Assembly: GCF_019266065.1 (NCBI RefSeq)
Contig: NZ_LPNR01000095.1
Location: forward strand, 1 to 64,000
DNA length: 64,000 bases
Direction: 5' to 3'
From: Nocardia sp. MH4
Lineage (GTDB): Bacteria > Actinomycetota > Actinomycetes > Mycobacteriales > Mycobacteriaceae
In this document: positions 33,382 to 42,444 of the stretch, one piece after another
How positions within the stretch are numbered: position 1 is the first letter of the stretch
Layout: the number at the start of each line of letters is the position of its first letter
Made by a program: the position numbers and the translations under genes
The notes under the pieces: model-generated
The model's database searches: none
What the model was told of the DNA's origin: nothing
What the model saw: only the letters and a program-made list of their open reading frames with translations

Positions 33382-33648
33382 TCAGGCCGACTTCTGGCCC
33401 TGCTGCGGTTCGACGATCGGAGTCTGCGCCTGCGGGGCCGAGGCGGGCAGCTGCTGCTGCGGCGCCGGGGTGGCGGTCGGCGGGGTGGCCGGGGTGGCCG
33501 ACTCCGACTGCATCTGCCCGACCTCGCTCTTGAAGATCCGCAGCGACCGGCCGAGACCGCGCGCCGCGTCCGGCAGCCGCTTCGCGCCGAAGAGCAGGAC
33601 GAACAGCAACGCGATGATCAGCAGGTGCGTCCAGCTGAACGTGCCCAT
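33382..33648 (-). CDS. tatA: Twin-arginine translocase subunit TatA
   Basis: An 88-aa protein that forms the translocation pore. One N-terminal helix ([19 protein letters not shown]) is followed by an amphipathic helix ([17 protein letters not shown]) and a Gln/Pro/Ala-rich tail. ATG 33648 lies 9 bases behind GGAGG. tatC follows after 95 bases. Confidence 0.95.
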   Translation of the reverse strand: MGTFSWTHLLIIALLFVLLFGAKRLPDAARGLGRSLRIFKSEVGQMQSESATPATPPTATPAPQQQLPASAPQAQTPIVEPQQGQKSA

Positions 33649-33704
33649 TATCAGATACCTCCAAAGACTGTGGTGATTACCGATGCTACCTGCACTCGGA
33701 CCGT

Positions 33705-33718
33705 GGTGACCGGTCACC
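33705..33718. promoter_or_regulatory. Perfect palindrome upstream of tatA
   Basis: GGTGACCGGTCACC is a perfect 14-base palindrome between the end of the ketopantoate-reductase-like gene and tatA, 57 bases upstream of the tatA start and just upstream of a TAGCAT that could be its -10. It may be a regulator site; no matching factor is recognised. Confidence 0.35.
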
Positions 33719-33740
33719 CGCAGCGGTGTTCGCCACGCGT

Positions 33741-34769
33741 TCAACCCTGGACGGCGGACGCCGCCCCGGTCAGCTCGGCGAACAACCGGCTGCCGGTGAA
33801 CCGGCGGGTGTCCCCCGATTCGGCTCGGCGGATCAGCTCGGTGAGCCTGCGATTGACCGGTGTCGGCCGCCCGACCATCTCACCGAGGCGCACGATTTCG
33901 CCGCACAACCACGCGATTTCCGTCCGCCTGCCCAGGGCGAGGTCGTCGGCCATCGAGGAGCGAGCCAGCGGATCGATGGCCAGGACCCGGCCGAAGACCC
34001 GGCGGAAGACGACGTCGGGAACACGCAGCAGATGCACCATGAGTTCCGGCGGGATCGCCGTCAGCTGGGCGGGACGAATTCGCGCAGTGTTCATCACCGC
34101 GAGGGCTTCGGCCTGGGCGAGCGCGAGGCAGCGCCGGTAGTCGCGCTCGGCGAGTTCCTCGCGCAGCGGCCGCCCGGACAGTGCGTTGATCGGGTTGTTG
34201 AGGTTGAGCAGCAGCTTGGCCCACTGCACCGGACGCAGGTCGCGATAGCGGCGCAGCGGCAGGCCCGCGGCCCGGAACTGCTCGGCGAACCGGTCGACCA
34301 CCGGGTCGTCCTGGATCGCGACGACGCCGTCGCTGCCCCGGTGGAAGCGCCCGTTGCCGCGGTGCACCACATTGAACGGGACCATGCCGGGCAGCACGAC
34401 GCTGGTGGGCAGGATGTCCCGGATCAGGGTGTCGTTGCCGATGCCGTTCTGCAGGCTCACCACCGGCGTGCCGGGGCGCAGCCTGCCCGCGACGGTCCGG
34501 ACGACCGAGGCGGTGGCGGCGGATTTCACGGTGACCAGGACGAGGTCGGCCAGTTCCGGCTCATCCGGTTCCAGGGCCAGCCCGAAGCGATCCGGCGACA
34601 CGTCGATCGACCCGCCGTCGAGGTCGGTCAGGTGCAGTCCGTGCTCGGCGATGTCGTCGAGCACGCGCTGGCGGCCGACGAAGATCACGTCCAGCCCGGC
34701 CGCGGCCAGATGTCCGCCGATGAAGACCCCGATGCTGCCCGCGCCGAGGACCAGTACTCGCTGGTTCAC
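33741..34769 (-). CDS. Ketopantoate reductase-like (ApbA/PanE family) protein
   Basis: A 342-aa NADPH-dependent reductase. The N-terminal Rossmann motif [18 protein letters not shown], '[12 protein letters not shown]', SLQNGIGN and the active-site region '[21 protein letters not shown]' (Lys, Asn) are typical of PanE. Genuine 2-dehydropantoate activity cannot be claimed because the family has many paralogues. Its GTG start overlaps the pafC stop as GTGA. No such gene separates pafC from tatA in M. tuberculosis, so it is an insertion into a conserved block. Confidence 0.85.
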   Translation of the reverse strand: MNQRVLVLGAGSIGVFIGGHLAAAGLDVIFVGRQRVLDDIAEHGLHLTDLDGGSIDVSPDRFGLALEPDEPELADLVLVTVKSAATASVVRTVAGRLRPGTPVVSLQNGIGNDTLIRDILPTSVVLPGMVPFNVVHRGNGRFHRGSDGVVAIQDDPVVDRFAEQFRAAGLPLRRYRDLRPVQWAKLLLNLNNPINALSGRPLREELAERDYRRCLALAQAEALAVMNTARIRPAQLTAIPPELMVHLLRVPDVVFRRVFGRVLAIDPLARSSMADDLALGRRTEIAWLCGEIVRLGEMVGRPTPVNRRLTELIRRAESGDTRRFTGSRLFAELTGAASAVQG

Positions 34770-35749
34770 GCGGTTTCGGTCTCCCCGGGCAGTCCGGCGG
34801 CCGCGTAGGCGGCCAGGGCGGCGTCGGCGCGGTCACGCACCGCCGCCACCAGGTCCGGCGGGCCGAGCACGCTGACGCCGGTGCCGAAGCCGAGCAGCAG
34901 ACGGGCCATCCAGTCGGCGGAGGCGAAGCGCATGCCCGCCTCGATGCTGCCGTCGGGGCGCGACTCGATGCGGTGCATCGGGTACTGGTCGAGCACCCAG
35001 GCGTAGTCGGCGCGGATGCGCAGCCGGGCCAGCGGCACGTCGGGGTCGTCCTGGAACAGGTCGAGGGCGGCCGCGTCGGCGGCGGCGTGGCTGGGCGGAC
35101 GGGCCGGTTCGTCGAGTTCGGTGGCGTCCTCGATCCGGTCGAACCGGAACAGGCGCACGCCCTCGGCCTGCCTGCACCACGCCTGCAGGTAGCTGTTGTT
35201 GTCGACGAGCACCACGCGGATCGGGTCGACGATTCGTTCGGAGACCTCGTCGCGGCTGGCCGAGTAGTACACCAGGCGCAGGGCGCGGGCGTCGGCGAGC
35301 GCGGCGCGCACGGTGGCGACGACCGGCTGCTCGACGGGCACGGCGGCCGGGGTGCCGGTGACGACGGCGTCGGTGCTGGCGATGGCCGATTCGATCTTGG
35401 CGATCGCGGCGTGCGCGGCGGTCGGGTCGACCATGCCCGGCATCTCCACGATCGAGCGCAGCGCGACCAGTAGCGCGGTCGCCTCGGTGGAGGTCAGCCG
35501 CAGCGGCCGGTCGATGCCCGCGGAGAAGGTGACCTCGATGCTCTCCTCGGAGAACGACAGGTCGATCAGGTCGCCGGGCCCGTACCCGGGCAGCCCGCAC
35601 ATCCACAGCTGATTGAGGTCGCTCATCAGCTGTTTGGTGCTCACCCCGAGCTCGGCGGCGGCCTCGGCGGCGCTGATGCCGGGGTGCGCGAGCAGGTACG
35701 GCACCATGTTCAGCAGGCGCGAAAGGCGTAGGGACAGGCGCGAACTCAC
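34766..35749 (-). CDS. pafC: WYL-domain regulator PafC
   Basis: A 327-aa protein with an N-terminal helix-turn-helix (residues ~8-60, 'LLAHPGISAAEAAAELGVSTKQL'), a WYL domain (~155-225, with 'LVYYSASRDEVSERIVDP') and a C-terminal WCX extension. With PafB it forms the activator of the mycobacterial LexA/RecA-independent DNA-damage response. GTG starts overlap on both sides (pafB stop, panE-like start), so all three are translated as one unit. Confidence 0.93.
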   Translation of the reverse strand: MSSRLSLRLSRLLNMVPYLLAHPGISAAEAAAELGVSTKQLMSDLNQLWMCGLPGYGPGDLIDLSFSEESIEVTFSAGIDRPLRLTSTEATALLVALRSIVEMPGMVDPTAAHAAIAKIESAIASTDAVVTGTPAAVPVEQPVVATVRAALADARALRLVYYSASRDEVSERIVDPIRVVLVDNNSYLQAWCRQAEGVRLFRFDRIEDATELDEPARPPSHAAADAAALDLFQDDPDVPLARLRIRADYAWVLDQYPMHRIESRPDGSIEAGMRFASADWMARLLLGFGTGVSVLGPPDLVAAVRDRADAALAAYAAAGLPGETETA

Positions 35750-36741
35750 GACGCCACCTCCGTGTGGTCGAGTACCGACCGTAGCCGGTTCATCACGTCG
35801 GCGCGCAGTTCCGGCGGATCCAGCACGAGGACATCGGGACCGAGACCGGTGATCAGCCGGGCCACCCAGTCGCGGGAGCGGACCGGCACTTCGACGACCG
35901 AACCGTCGCGGCCGCCGAGCTCACGGTCACCGAGTTCGGTACCGATGCGACGCAGCTCGCGACCGCGGCCCTTGGCGACCCAGACGGTGGCCGAGCCGGT
36001 GACCGGCGCGTCGCCGGTGACCCGGTCGACGATGGCGCGCAAGTCGGCGTCGGCGGGCTTGCGGACCGCGTTGAGCGGTCCGTACGGCGTGACCTCGCCA
36101 CCGATGCGCGACAACCGGAAGGTGCGCACGGCGTCTCGCTCGCGGTCGTGCCCGACCAGATACCAGCGACCGTGCCGGGTCACCACACCCCAGGGCTCCA
36201 CATCGCGGGTGACGAACGGATCGGTGATGGCGCTGTGGTGTCCGAACCGCACCGCCTGCCCGGCGTCGATCGCCGCGAGCAACTCGCGCAGCACCGGTTC
36301 CGAGCCGCGAGTGCGGGCGGGCACCGCGGGTACCGACACCCCGACGTTGTCCGTCTCGACGGTGACGCCGGCCGCGCGCAGCTTCAACAGCGCGCCCTCG
36401 GCGGCGCTCGCCAGCTCGGGCGAGGCCCACATCTGCACGGCGACGGCCACCGCGGCGGCCTCCTCGCTGGACAGGTCGATGTCGGGCAGTTCGTAGGCGT
36501 CGCGGTTGATCCGGTAGCCCTCGAGTGTCGAGAACCGCCCCACGGGGCCCACTTCCAGCGGAATGCCCAGATCGCGCAGTTCGTTCTTGTCGCGCTCGAA
36601 CATCCGGCTGAACGCCTCGTCGGTCGCGGAGTCCTCGTAACCGGCCACGCTGGCGCGAATGCGCTCGGCGCTCAGGAACTGCCGGGTCGACAGCAGCGCG
36701 ATGACCAGATTCATCAGCCGCTCGACCTTGGATATCGCCAC
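35746..36741 (-). CDS. pafB: WYL-domain regulator PafB
   Basis: A 331-aa protein starting GTG at 36741 ([17 protein letters not shown]), which aligns with the start of M. tuberculosis PafB; a longer open frame upstream is unlikely coding. The HTH lies at ~5-70 ('[20 protein letters not shown]') and the WYL domain at ~150-225 ('[20 protein letters not shown]'). It forms the PafBC complex with the next gene. Unlike in M. tuberculosis, pafA is not immediately upstream; about 8 kb of other genes intervene. Confidence 0.94.
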   Translation of the reverse strand: MAISKVERLMNLVIALLSTRQFLSAERIRASVAGYEDSATDEAFSRMFERDKNELRDLGIPLEVGPVGRFSTLEGYRINRDAYELPDIDLSSEEAAAVAVAVQMWASPELASAAEGALLKLRAAGVTVETDNVGVSVPAVPARTRGSEPVLRELLAAIDAGQAVRFGHHSAITDPFVTRDVEPWGVVTRHGRWYLVGHDRERDAVRTFRLSRIGGEVTPYGPLNAVRKPADADLRAIVDRVTGDAPVTGSATVWVAKGRGRELRRIGTELGDRELGGRDGSVVEVPVRSRDWVARLITGLGPDVLVLDPPELRADVMNRLRSVLDHTEVAS

Positions 36742-36846
36742 CCGATAGAGGGTAATGGTCGGCTGACCGTCGCGGCGCGTCGGCGCACGGTTGCCGACCC
36801 TCCGGGCGGGGAGAATGGTCCGGATACCCGCAGCGAAAGGACCATC

Positions 36847-37161
36847 ATGCTTGTTGCGTTCTCCGTGGCGCCCAGTGGCGCCGCCCACGCCGACGGGTCG
36901 GTCGGCGCGGCCGTGGCGGCGGCCGTCCGCGTGGTGCGCGCCTCGGGGCTGCCGCACCGGACCGACGCCATGTTCACCACCATCGAGGGCGATTGGGACG
37001 AGGTGATGGCGGTGGTGAAGTCGGCCTGTGACGCGATCCTCGCCGTCGCGCCGCGATGCAGCCTGGTGCTCAAGGCCGATCTGCGGCCCGGCGTCACCGA
37101 CGCGCTGACCACGAAGGTCGAGACGATCGAGCGCTATCTGGCCGAGGGCGACGGCTACTAG
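36847..37161 (+). CDS. MTH1187/YqgV-family thiamine-binding protein
   Basis: A 104-aa protein with the ferredoxin-like fold of the DUF77/MTH1187 family: [11 protein letters not shown] at the start, '[20 protein letters not shown]' in the centre. Family members bind thiamine or related pyrimidines and form tetramers. The ATG has AAAGGA 5-10 bases upstream. It is divergent from pafB and convergent with the MaoC gene. Confidence 0.85.
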   Translation: MLVAFSVAPSGAAHADGSVGAAVAAAVRVVRASGLPHRTDAMFTTIEGDWDEVMAVVKSACDAILAVAPRCSLVLKADLRPGVTDALTTKVETIERYLAEGDGY

Positions 37162-37179
37162 ACCGCCGCCCCGGACGAT

Positions 37180-37635
37180 TCAGCTCAGATAGCGGGCGAT
37201 GGCGTCGGCCACGCAGGCGGGCCGCTCGGCGCCCTCCAGTTCCACGGTGACGCGCCGGTGCGCCTGCACGCCGCCGGGCACCTCGGTGACCTCGGTGAGC
37301 GCCACGCGGCCGCGGATGCGGCTGCCCACGGGGACCGGGGTGAGGAATCGGACCCGGTCGAGGCCGTAGTTGATCGCCGCGCTCGCGGCGCTGACCGTCA
37401 TCACCTGCTGGGTGATCGGCACGATCAGCGACAGGGTGAGGAAACCGTGCGCGATGGTCGTGCCGTACGGGCCCGCGGCGGCCCGCACCGGATCGACGTG
37501 GATCCACTGGTGGTCGCCGGTCGCCTCGGCGAACCGGTCGATCCGGTCCTGGTCGATCGTGATCCAGTCGCTGGGGCCGAGTTCGGTGCCCGCGGCCGCG
37601 CGCAGGGCGTCGAAATCGGCGAAATCCGTGGTCAT
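37180..37635 (-). CDS. MaoC-like enoyl-CoA hydratase
   Basis: A 151-aa single-hotdog (R)-specific enoyl-CoA hydratase. The hydratase motif 'DHQWIHVDPVRAA...GPYGTTIAHGFLTLSL' shows the catalytic Asp and His (Asp41, His46 region). Its ATG overlaps the fadD stop (ATGA). With the acyl-CoA ligase, dehydrogenases, SDR and thiolase upstream it supplies the hydration step of a beta-oxidation-like cycle. Confidence 0.9.
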   Translation of the reverse strand: MTTDFADFDALRAAAGTELGPSDWITIDQDRIDRFAEATGDHQWIHVDPVRAAAGPYGTTIAHGFLTLSLIVPITQQVMTVSAASAAINYGLDRVRFLTPVPVGSRIRGRVALTEVTEVPGGVQAHRRVTVELEGAERPACVADAIARYLS

Positions 37636-39125
37636 GCCGCTCCTCCGAAGCGTCGGCGCAGTTCGCGCTTGAGCACCTTGTGGGTGGGCCCGAGCGGCAG
37701 CTCGGTGACGAACTCCACCCGGCGCGGGTACTTGTATCGGGCCACCTGTTGCTTGCCGAACTCGATCACGTCCTCGGCGGTCAGCTCGCCGTCGGCCACC
37801 ACGACGGCCACGATCTCCTCACCGTAGTGCTCGTCGGGCACCCCGATCACCGCGACCTGCGCGATCCGCGGATGCCGTACCAGCGCGGCCTCGACCTCCG
37901 TCGGATACACGTTGAATCCGCCGCGCAGGATCATCTCCTTGATCCGGTCGACGATCCGGATCCGGCCGGTCTCGTCGCGGGTGCCCAGATCGCCGGTGCG
38001 GAACCAGCCGTCGACGACGGCGGCCGCGGTGGCCTCGGGTCTGCCGGTGTAGCCGTTGAACACGTTGTGCCCGCGCACCACCACCTCACCGGTCTCGCCG
38101 ACCGGCAGCAGCGCGATCCGGTCACTGATCGCGGGGTCGGCGATCTCCACGTCGACGCCCCAGACCGGATGCCCGACGGTGCCCGCCTCCGCGCCGTAGA
38201 TCGGCTGGTTGACCGCGGCGGTCGGCGAGGTCTCCGACAGTCCGTAGCCCTCGAGCACGGGCGCGCGGAAGATCCGTTCGAAGTCCTCCAGGATCGCGAC
38301 CGGCAGCGCCGCACCGCCGCTGACGCACAGTTTCAGTGCGGGCAGTTCCGGCGCCCGCGCCGCCGCCTCGATGAGCGCGATGTACATCGTGGGCACCCCG
38401 TGGAAGAGGTTGACCTTCTCCGCCGCCATCAGCGCGATCGCCTGGGCCGCGTCGAATCTCGGCAGCAGCACCAGCGTCCCGCCGACGCGCCAGTGCGAGT
38501 TCATCGACACGGTCTGTCCGAAGACATGGAACAGCGGCAGCGCGCCGAGCGCGATGTCGTCGCGGTGGACCTCGTTGGCGTCGAAGGTGTTCACCGTCGC
38601 GCACATCACCATGTTGAGGTGATTGAGCTCGGCGCCCTTGGGCGTGCCGGTGGTCCCGCTGGTGTAGAAGACGACGGCGGTGTCGAGCGGACCGCGCGAG
38701 ACGAACGCCGCAATCGCCTCGCCGACGAGCTCCGCGGGGGCGACGACGTCGATGCCCGCGCCGGCGGCCGCCGCGGCGCCGGTCTCGGCCACCATCGGAT
38801 GACAGATCAGCAGCGCCGCCGCGCTGTCGCGCAGCACGTATTCCATCTCGGGCGCGGTGAGCAGCAGGTGCACCGGCACCACCGTCGCGCCCGCGGCGAG
38901 GATCGCGAAATACGCCCGCGGGAAGTCGGCGGTGTTCGGGCACAGCAGGGCCACCCGGTCACCGGGACGGATCCCGCGCGCGATCAGGGCGCCGGCCTGC
39001 TCGCGTGCCTGTCGCCAGAGATCGGCGAAGGTGATGCGATGCTCGCCTTCGATCAACGCGAGATGATCGGGGCGGCGGCGAGCCGGTTCGGCGAGGATGC
39101 TCGCCAGGGAGAGTGTGGCATTCAT
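37632..39125 (-). CDS. Fatty-acid/aryl acyl-CoA ligase (FadD-type, AMP-forming)
   Basis: A 497-aa ANL-superfamily enzyme that activates a carboxylic acid as acyl-AMP and then acyl-CoA. P-loop YTSGTTGTPKGAEL, GYGLSETSP, DGWFRTGDLG, 'RIKEMILRGGFNVYP' and the C-terminal Lys in THKVLKREL are all present. Start ATG 39125 behind AGGA; the frame is open further upstream without coding signs. Chain length or aromatic preference cannot be read from sequence. It is coupled to the MaoC gene. Confidence 0.92.
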   Translation of the reverse strand: MNATLSLASILAEPARRRPDHLALIEGEHRITFADLWRQAREQAGALIARGIRPGDRVALLCPNTADFPRAYFAILAAGATVVPVHLLLTAPEMEYVLRDSAAALLICHPMVAETGAAAAAGAGIDVVAPAELVGEAIAAFVSRGPLDTAVVFYTSGTTGTPKGAELNHLNMVMCATVNTFDANEVHRDDIALGALPLFHVFGQTVSMNSHWRVGGTLVLLPRFDAAQAIALMAAEKVNLFHGVPTMYIALIEAAARAPELPALKLCVSGGAALPVAILEDFERIFRAPVLEGYGLSETSPTAAVNQPIYGAEAGTVGHPVWGVDVEIADPAISDRIALLPVGETGEVVVRGHNVFNGYTGRPEATAAAVVDGWFRTGDLGTRDETGRIRIVDRIKEMILRGGFNVYPTEVEAALVRHPRIAQVAVIGVPDEHYGEEIVAVVVADGELTAEDVIEFGKQQVARYKYPRRVEFVTELPLGPTHKVLKRELRRRFGGAA

Positions 39126-39301
39126 GAGGATTCCTGGAGTCGACAGCTTCGGCGAGGGAGCGCGCACCCACGGTGTCGCGCGGTAGACGACCGGATCGGT
39201 CGGAGTTCGGGGGCCTCGGCCCGTACCGGTTGCGCGCTCGGTGCGGCACGCAGACTTCGGCCCGGTCGGGTCGAGGCCCGGCGCTGATCGGCCGGGGCCG
39301 G

Positions 39302-40501
39302 TCAGCGATGGAGATGGACCGCCAGGCCCTGCCCGACACCGACACACAGCGTGGCGACGGCGTGCCGGGCGTCGCGATCGGCCAGCTCGATCGCGGCGGT
39401 GAGCGCCAGGCGAGCACCGCTGGCGCCGAGCGGATGCCCGAGGGCGATGGCGCCGCCGTTCGGGTTCACGTGCTCGGCGTCGTCGGGCAGCCCGAGTCCA
39501 CGCAGCACCGCCAGCGCCTGGGCGGCGAAGGCCTCGTTGAGTTCGACGACATCGATGTCGGCGATCCCCAGACCCGTTCGCGCGAGCAGCTTCTCGACCG
39601 CGAGCACCGGGCCGATACCCATCACGCGCGGTGGCACACCCGCGGCCGTCACCGCACCGATCTCGGCCAGCGGCGTCAGCCCGTAGCGGTCCACCGCGAC
39701 CTCGGAGGCGATCAGCACCGCGGCGGCACCGTCATTGATACCGGAGGAGTTGCCCGCGGTGATCGAGCCGCCGGGCACCACGGCACGCAACCCGCCGAGT
39801 GCCTCGATGCTGGTCTGCCGCGGATGTTCGTCCCGCTCGACGACAACCGGTTCGCCGTGCCGCTGCGGGACCGGCACCTGCGCGATCTCGCGGGCCAGCC
39901 TGCCCCGCGCGATCGCCGCCGCCGCCCGCTGCTGCGACCGCAGCGCGAAGGCGTCCTGATCGGCACGGGCGATGCCGTGCTCGTCGGCGACGTGCTGGGC
40001 GGTCTCGGGCATCGAATCGATGCCGTATTCCGCCCGCATCCGCGGGTTGACCAGCCGCCAGCCCAGCGTGGTGTCGGCCAGCTGCGCCGAACGGTCCCAC
40101 GGCGCACCGGCTTTCGGCATCACGTACGGCGCCCGGGTCATCGACTCGACACCCCCGGCGATGACGAGATCGGCGTCACCGGCCTTGATCGCCCTGGCCG
40201 CGTAGCCGATCGCGTCCAGTCCCGACGCGCACAGCCGGTTGACCGTCACGCCGGGAACCTCCACCGGTAGTCCGGCCAGCAGCGCCGCCATCCGGGCGAC
40301 ATTGCGATTGTCCTCGCCCGCCTGGTTCGCGCAGCCCAGCACCACGTCGTCGACGCCGGCCCAATCGACGGCCGGGAGCCGTCGGGTGAGCGCGGCGATC
40401 GCGCGGGCGGCCAGATCGTCGGGGCGCACCTCGGCCAGCGCGCCGCCGTAGCGGCCGAACGGCGTGCGGACGCCGTCGACCAGATACGCGCGGCCGGTCA
40501 C
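39302..40501 (-). CDS. Acetyl-CoA C-acyltransferase (thiolase)
   Basis: A 399-aa thiolase catalysing CoA-dependent cleavage of 3-ketoacyl-CoA. The nucleophile Cys91 sits in VNRLCASGLDA; NEAFAAQ, 'GGAIALGHPLGASGAR' (His) and CVGVGQG (second active-site Cys) follow. GTG start overlaps the acyl-CoA dehydrogenase stop (GTGA). Expected last step of the pathway encoded by this cluster. Confidence 0.93.
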   Translation of the reverse strand: MTGRAYLVDGVRTPFGRYGGALAEVRPDDLAARAIAALTRRLPAVDWAGVDDVVLGCANQAGEDNRNVARMAALLAGLPVEVPGVTVNRLCASGLDAIGYAARAIKAGDADLVIAGGVESMTRAPYVMPKAGAPWDRSAQLADTTLGWRLVNPRMRAEYGIDSMPETAQHVADEHGIARADQDAFALRSQQRAAAAIARGRLAREIAQVPVPQRHGEPVVVERDEHPRQTSIEALGGLRAVVPGGSITAGNSSGINDGAAAVLIASEVAVDRYGLTPLAEIGAVTAAGVPPRVMGIGPVLAVEKLLARTGLGIADIDVVELNEAFAAQALAVLRGLGLPDDAEHVNPNGGAIALGHPLGASGARLALTAAIELADRDARHAVATLCVGVGQGLAVHLHR

Positions 40502-41655
40502 AGGCCCATGTCCTTGGCGATGATCATCTTCATCACCTCGCTGGTGCCGCCGTAGATCCGGTTCACCCGGTTGTCGGCGTACAGGCGGGCCACGGGATAT
40601 TCGGTGATGTAGCCGTATCCGCCGTGCAGCTGCAGGCAGCGGTCGATCACCCGGGAGGCGACCTCGGTGCAGAACAGCTTCGCCGAGGCGGCGTCGGCCG
40701 GGCTGAGTTCGCCCCGGTCGAGCGCGTCGAGCGCGCGGTCGACCACGGCTTCGGCGGCGTCCACCTCCGCCCGGCAGGCGGCCAGCTCGAACTTGGTGTT
40801 CTGGAAGTGCGCCACCGGCTGACCGAAAACGGTCCGGCCCCTGGTGTATTCGAGGGCGAACCGGATCGCCGACTTGGCTTGGGCGTAGGCGCCGACCGCG
40901 ATGGACAGGCGCTCCTGCGGCAGGTTCTGGCCGAGGTAGGCGAAGCCCTGGTGCGCCTCGCCGAGCAGGTCGGCCACCGGCACCCGCACATCGGTGAAGG
41001 ACAGTTCGGCGGTGTCGGACACCTTCAGCCCGAGCTTGTCGAGCTTGCGGCCGACCGCGTACCCGGGCGAGGTGGTGTCGACGACGAACAGCGAGATCCC
41101 GTGGCGGCGATCGGTCTCCGACGGCGGGGCGGTCCGCGCGCACACGATCACCCGGTCGGCGTGCACGCCACCGGTGATGAAGGTCTTCGCCCCGTTGAGC
41201 ACGTAGTGGGTGCCGTCCTCGGACAGCTGCGCGGTCGTGCGCATCCCGGCCAGGTCGGACCCCGTGCCGGGCTCGGTCATCGCGATGGCGAACATGATCT
41301 CGCCCGAGACGAATCCGGGCAGCCAGCGCTGCTTCTGTTCGTCGGTCGCGAGGTTCTTCAGGTACGGCAGGCACAGGCCCACGTGCACGCCGGACCCGCC
41401 GAAAGACACACCGGCCCTGGCGGTTTCCTCCATGAGGATCGCCTGGAACTTGAACGAGTCGATCCCCGCGCCGCCGTACTCCTCGGGCACCTCGATCCCG
41501 AAAACCCCCAGCTCGGCCAGCGAGCGGTAGAACTCGCGCGGCACGATGCCCGCCTCGTACCACTGGTCGTAGACCGGCACGACCTGCGATTCGATGAACG
41601 CGCGCGCGGTCTTGCGAAACGCCTCGTGCTCATCGGTGAAAACTGTGCGCTGCAT
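40498..41655 (-). CDS. Acyl-CoA dehydrogenase (FadE type)
   Basis: A 385-aa FAD enzyme. The signature motifs AMTEPGTGSD and 'CLQLHGGYGYITEYPVARLYAD' are clear. Near the C-terminus IYGGTSEVM carries Gly where medium-chain enzymes have the catalytic Glu, so the base must lie elsewhere, as in isovaleryl-type enzymes. ATG 41655. Followed by the thiolase with GTGA overlap and preceded by an SDR gene 20 bases upstream. Confidence 0.92.
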   Translation of the reverse strand: MQRTVFTDEHEAFRKTARAFIESQVVPVYDQWYEAGIVPREFYRSLAELGVFGIEVPEEYGGAGIDSFKFQAILMEETARAGVSFGGSGVHVGLCLPYLKNLATDEQKQRWLPGFVSGEIMFAIAMTEPGTGSDLAGMRTTAQLSEDGTHYVLNGAKTFITGGVHADRVIVCARTAPPSETDRRHGISLFVVDTTSPGYAVGRKLDKLGLKVSDTAELSFTDVRVPVADLLGEAHQGFAYLGQNLPQERLSIAVGAYAQAKSAIRFALEYTRGRTVFGQPVAHFQNTKFELAACRAEVDAAEAVVDRALDALDRGELSPADAASAKLFCTEVASRVIDRCLQLHGGYGYITEYPVARLYADNRVNRIYGGTSEVMKMIIAKDMGL

Positions 41656-41675
41656 TGAAACTGGTCTCCCGCGAT

Positions 41676-42428
41676 TCAGAGACGGCGTCCGCCGTCGACG
41701 TACAGGGTTTGGCCGGTGACGAATCCGGCCTCGTCGGAGGCGAGGAACGCGACCACGTTGGCGATGTCGTCGGGGGTCCCGACCCGGCGCAGCGGCGTGA
41801 TCTCGGCGGTCTTGGCCTGCAGTTCCTCGGCGCTGACGCCGATCCGGGCCGCGGTGGCCGCGGTCATCTCGGTGGCGATGAAGCCGGGCGCGACGGCGTT
41901 GACGCGGATGCCGAACGGGCCGAGTTCCATGGCCAGCGTGCGGGTCAGCCCCTGGATGCCGGCCTTGGCCGCGGCGTAGTTGGCCTGTCCTCGATTGCCC
42001 AGCGCCGACACGCTCGAGGTGTTGACGATCGCGCCGCCGCCGCGCTCGACCATGTGCTGCTGGGCGGCCTTGCTGCACAGGAACGCCCCGCGCAGGTGTA
42101 CGGCCATGACGGTGTCCCAGTCGTCCACCGACATCTTGAACAGCAGGTTGTCGCGCAGCACGCCGGCGTTGTTCACCAGCACGTCGAGCGAGCCGAGCTC
42201 GGCGACCGTGCGCGCCACCGCCGCGGCCACCGAATCCTCGTCGGCGACATCGCAACCGAGCCCGATCGCGGTGCCGCCCGCGGCGTTGATCTTGCCCGCG
42301 GTCAGCACGGCCGCGGCGGCGTCGAGGTCGACGACGGCGACGGCGTGCCCGGCGGCCGACAGCCGGGCGGCCGTGGCCGCGCCGATGCCGCGGGCCGCCC
42401 CGGTGACGAAAGCGGTTCTGTGGGTCAT
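41676..42428 (-). CDS. SDR-family 3-hydroxyacyl-CoA dehydrogenase/FabG-like reductase
   Basis: A 250-aa classical SDR: cofactor motif GAARGIGAATA (~residues 10-20), NNAG, Ser in 'NTSSVSALGNRGQ', catalytic YAAAK, and the C-terminal VTGQTLYVDGG. An acidic residue after the second strand (VVDLD) favours NAD(H), which suits an oxidative role in this cluster. Confidence 0.9.
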   Translation of the reverse strand: MTHRTAFVTGAARGIGAATAARLSAAGHAVAVVDLDAAAAVLTAGKINAAGGTAIGLGCDVADEDSVAAAVARTVAELGSLDVLVNNAGVLRDNLLFKMSVDDWDTVMAVHLRGAFLCSKAAQQHMVERGGGAIVNTSSVSALGNRGQANYAAAKAGIQGLTRTLAMELGPFGIRVNAVAPGFIATEMTAATAARIGVSAEELQAKTAEITPLRRVGTPDDIANVVAFLASDEAGFVTGQTLYVDGGRRL

Positions 42429-42444
42429 GGTTCGTACTCCTCTG

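Noticed and set aside
29723-33676. Long plus-strand open frame opposite helY and tatC
   Set aside because: Same reason: it is the complement of strongly supported genes and shows no family similarity or ribosome site.
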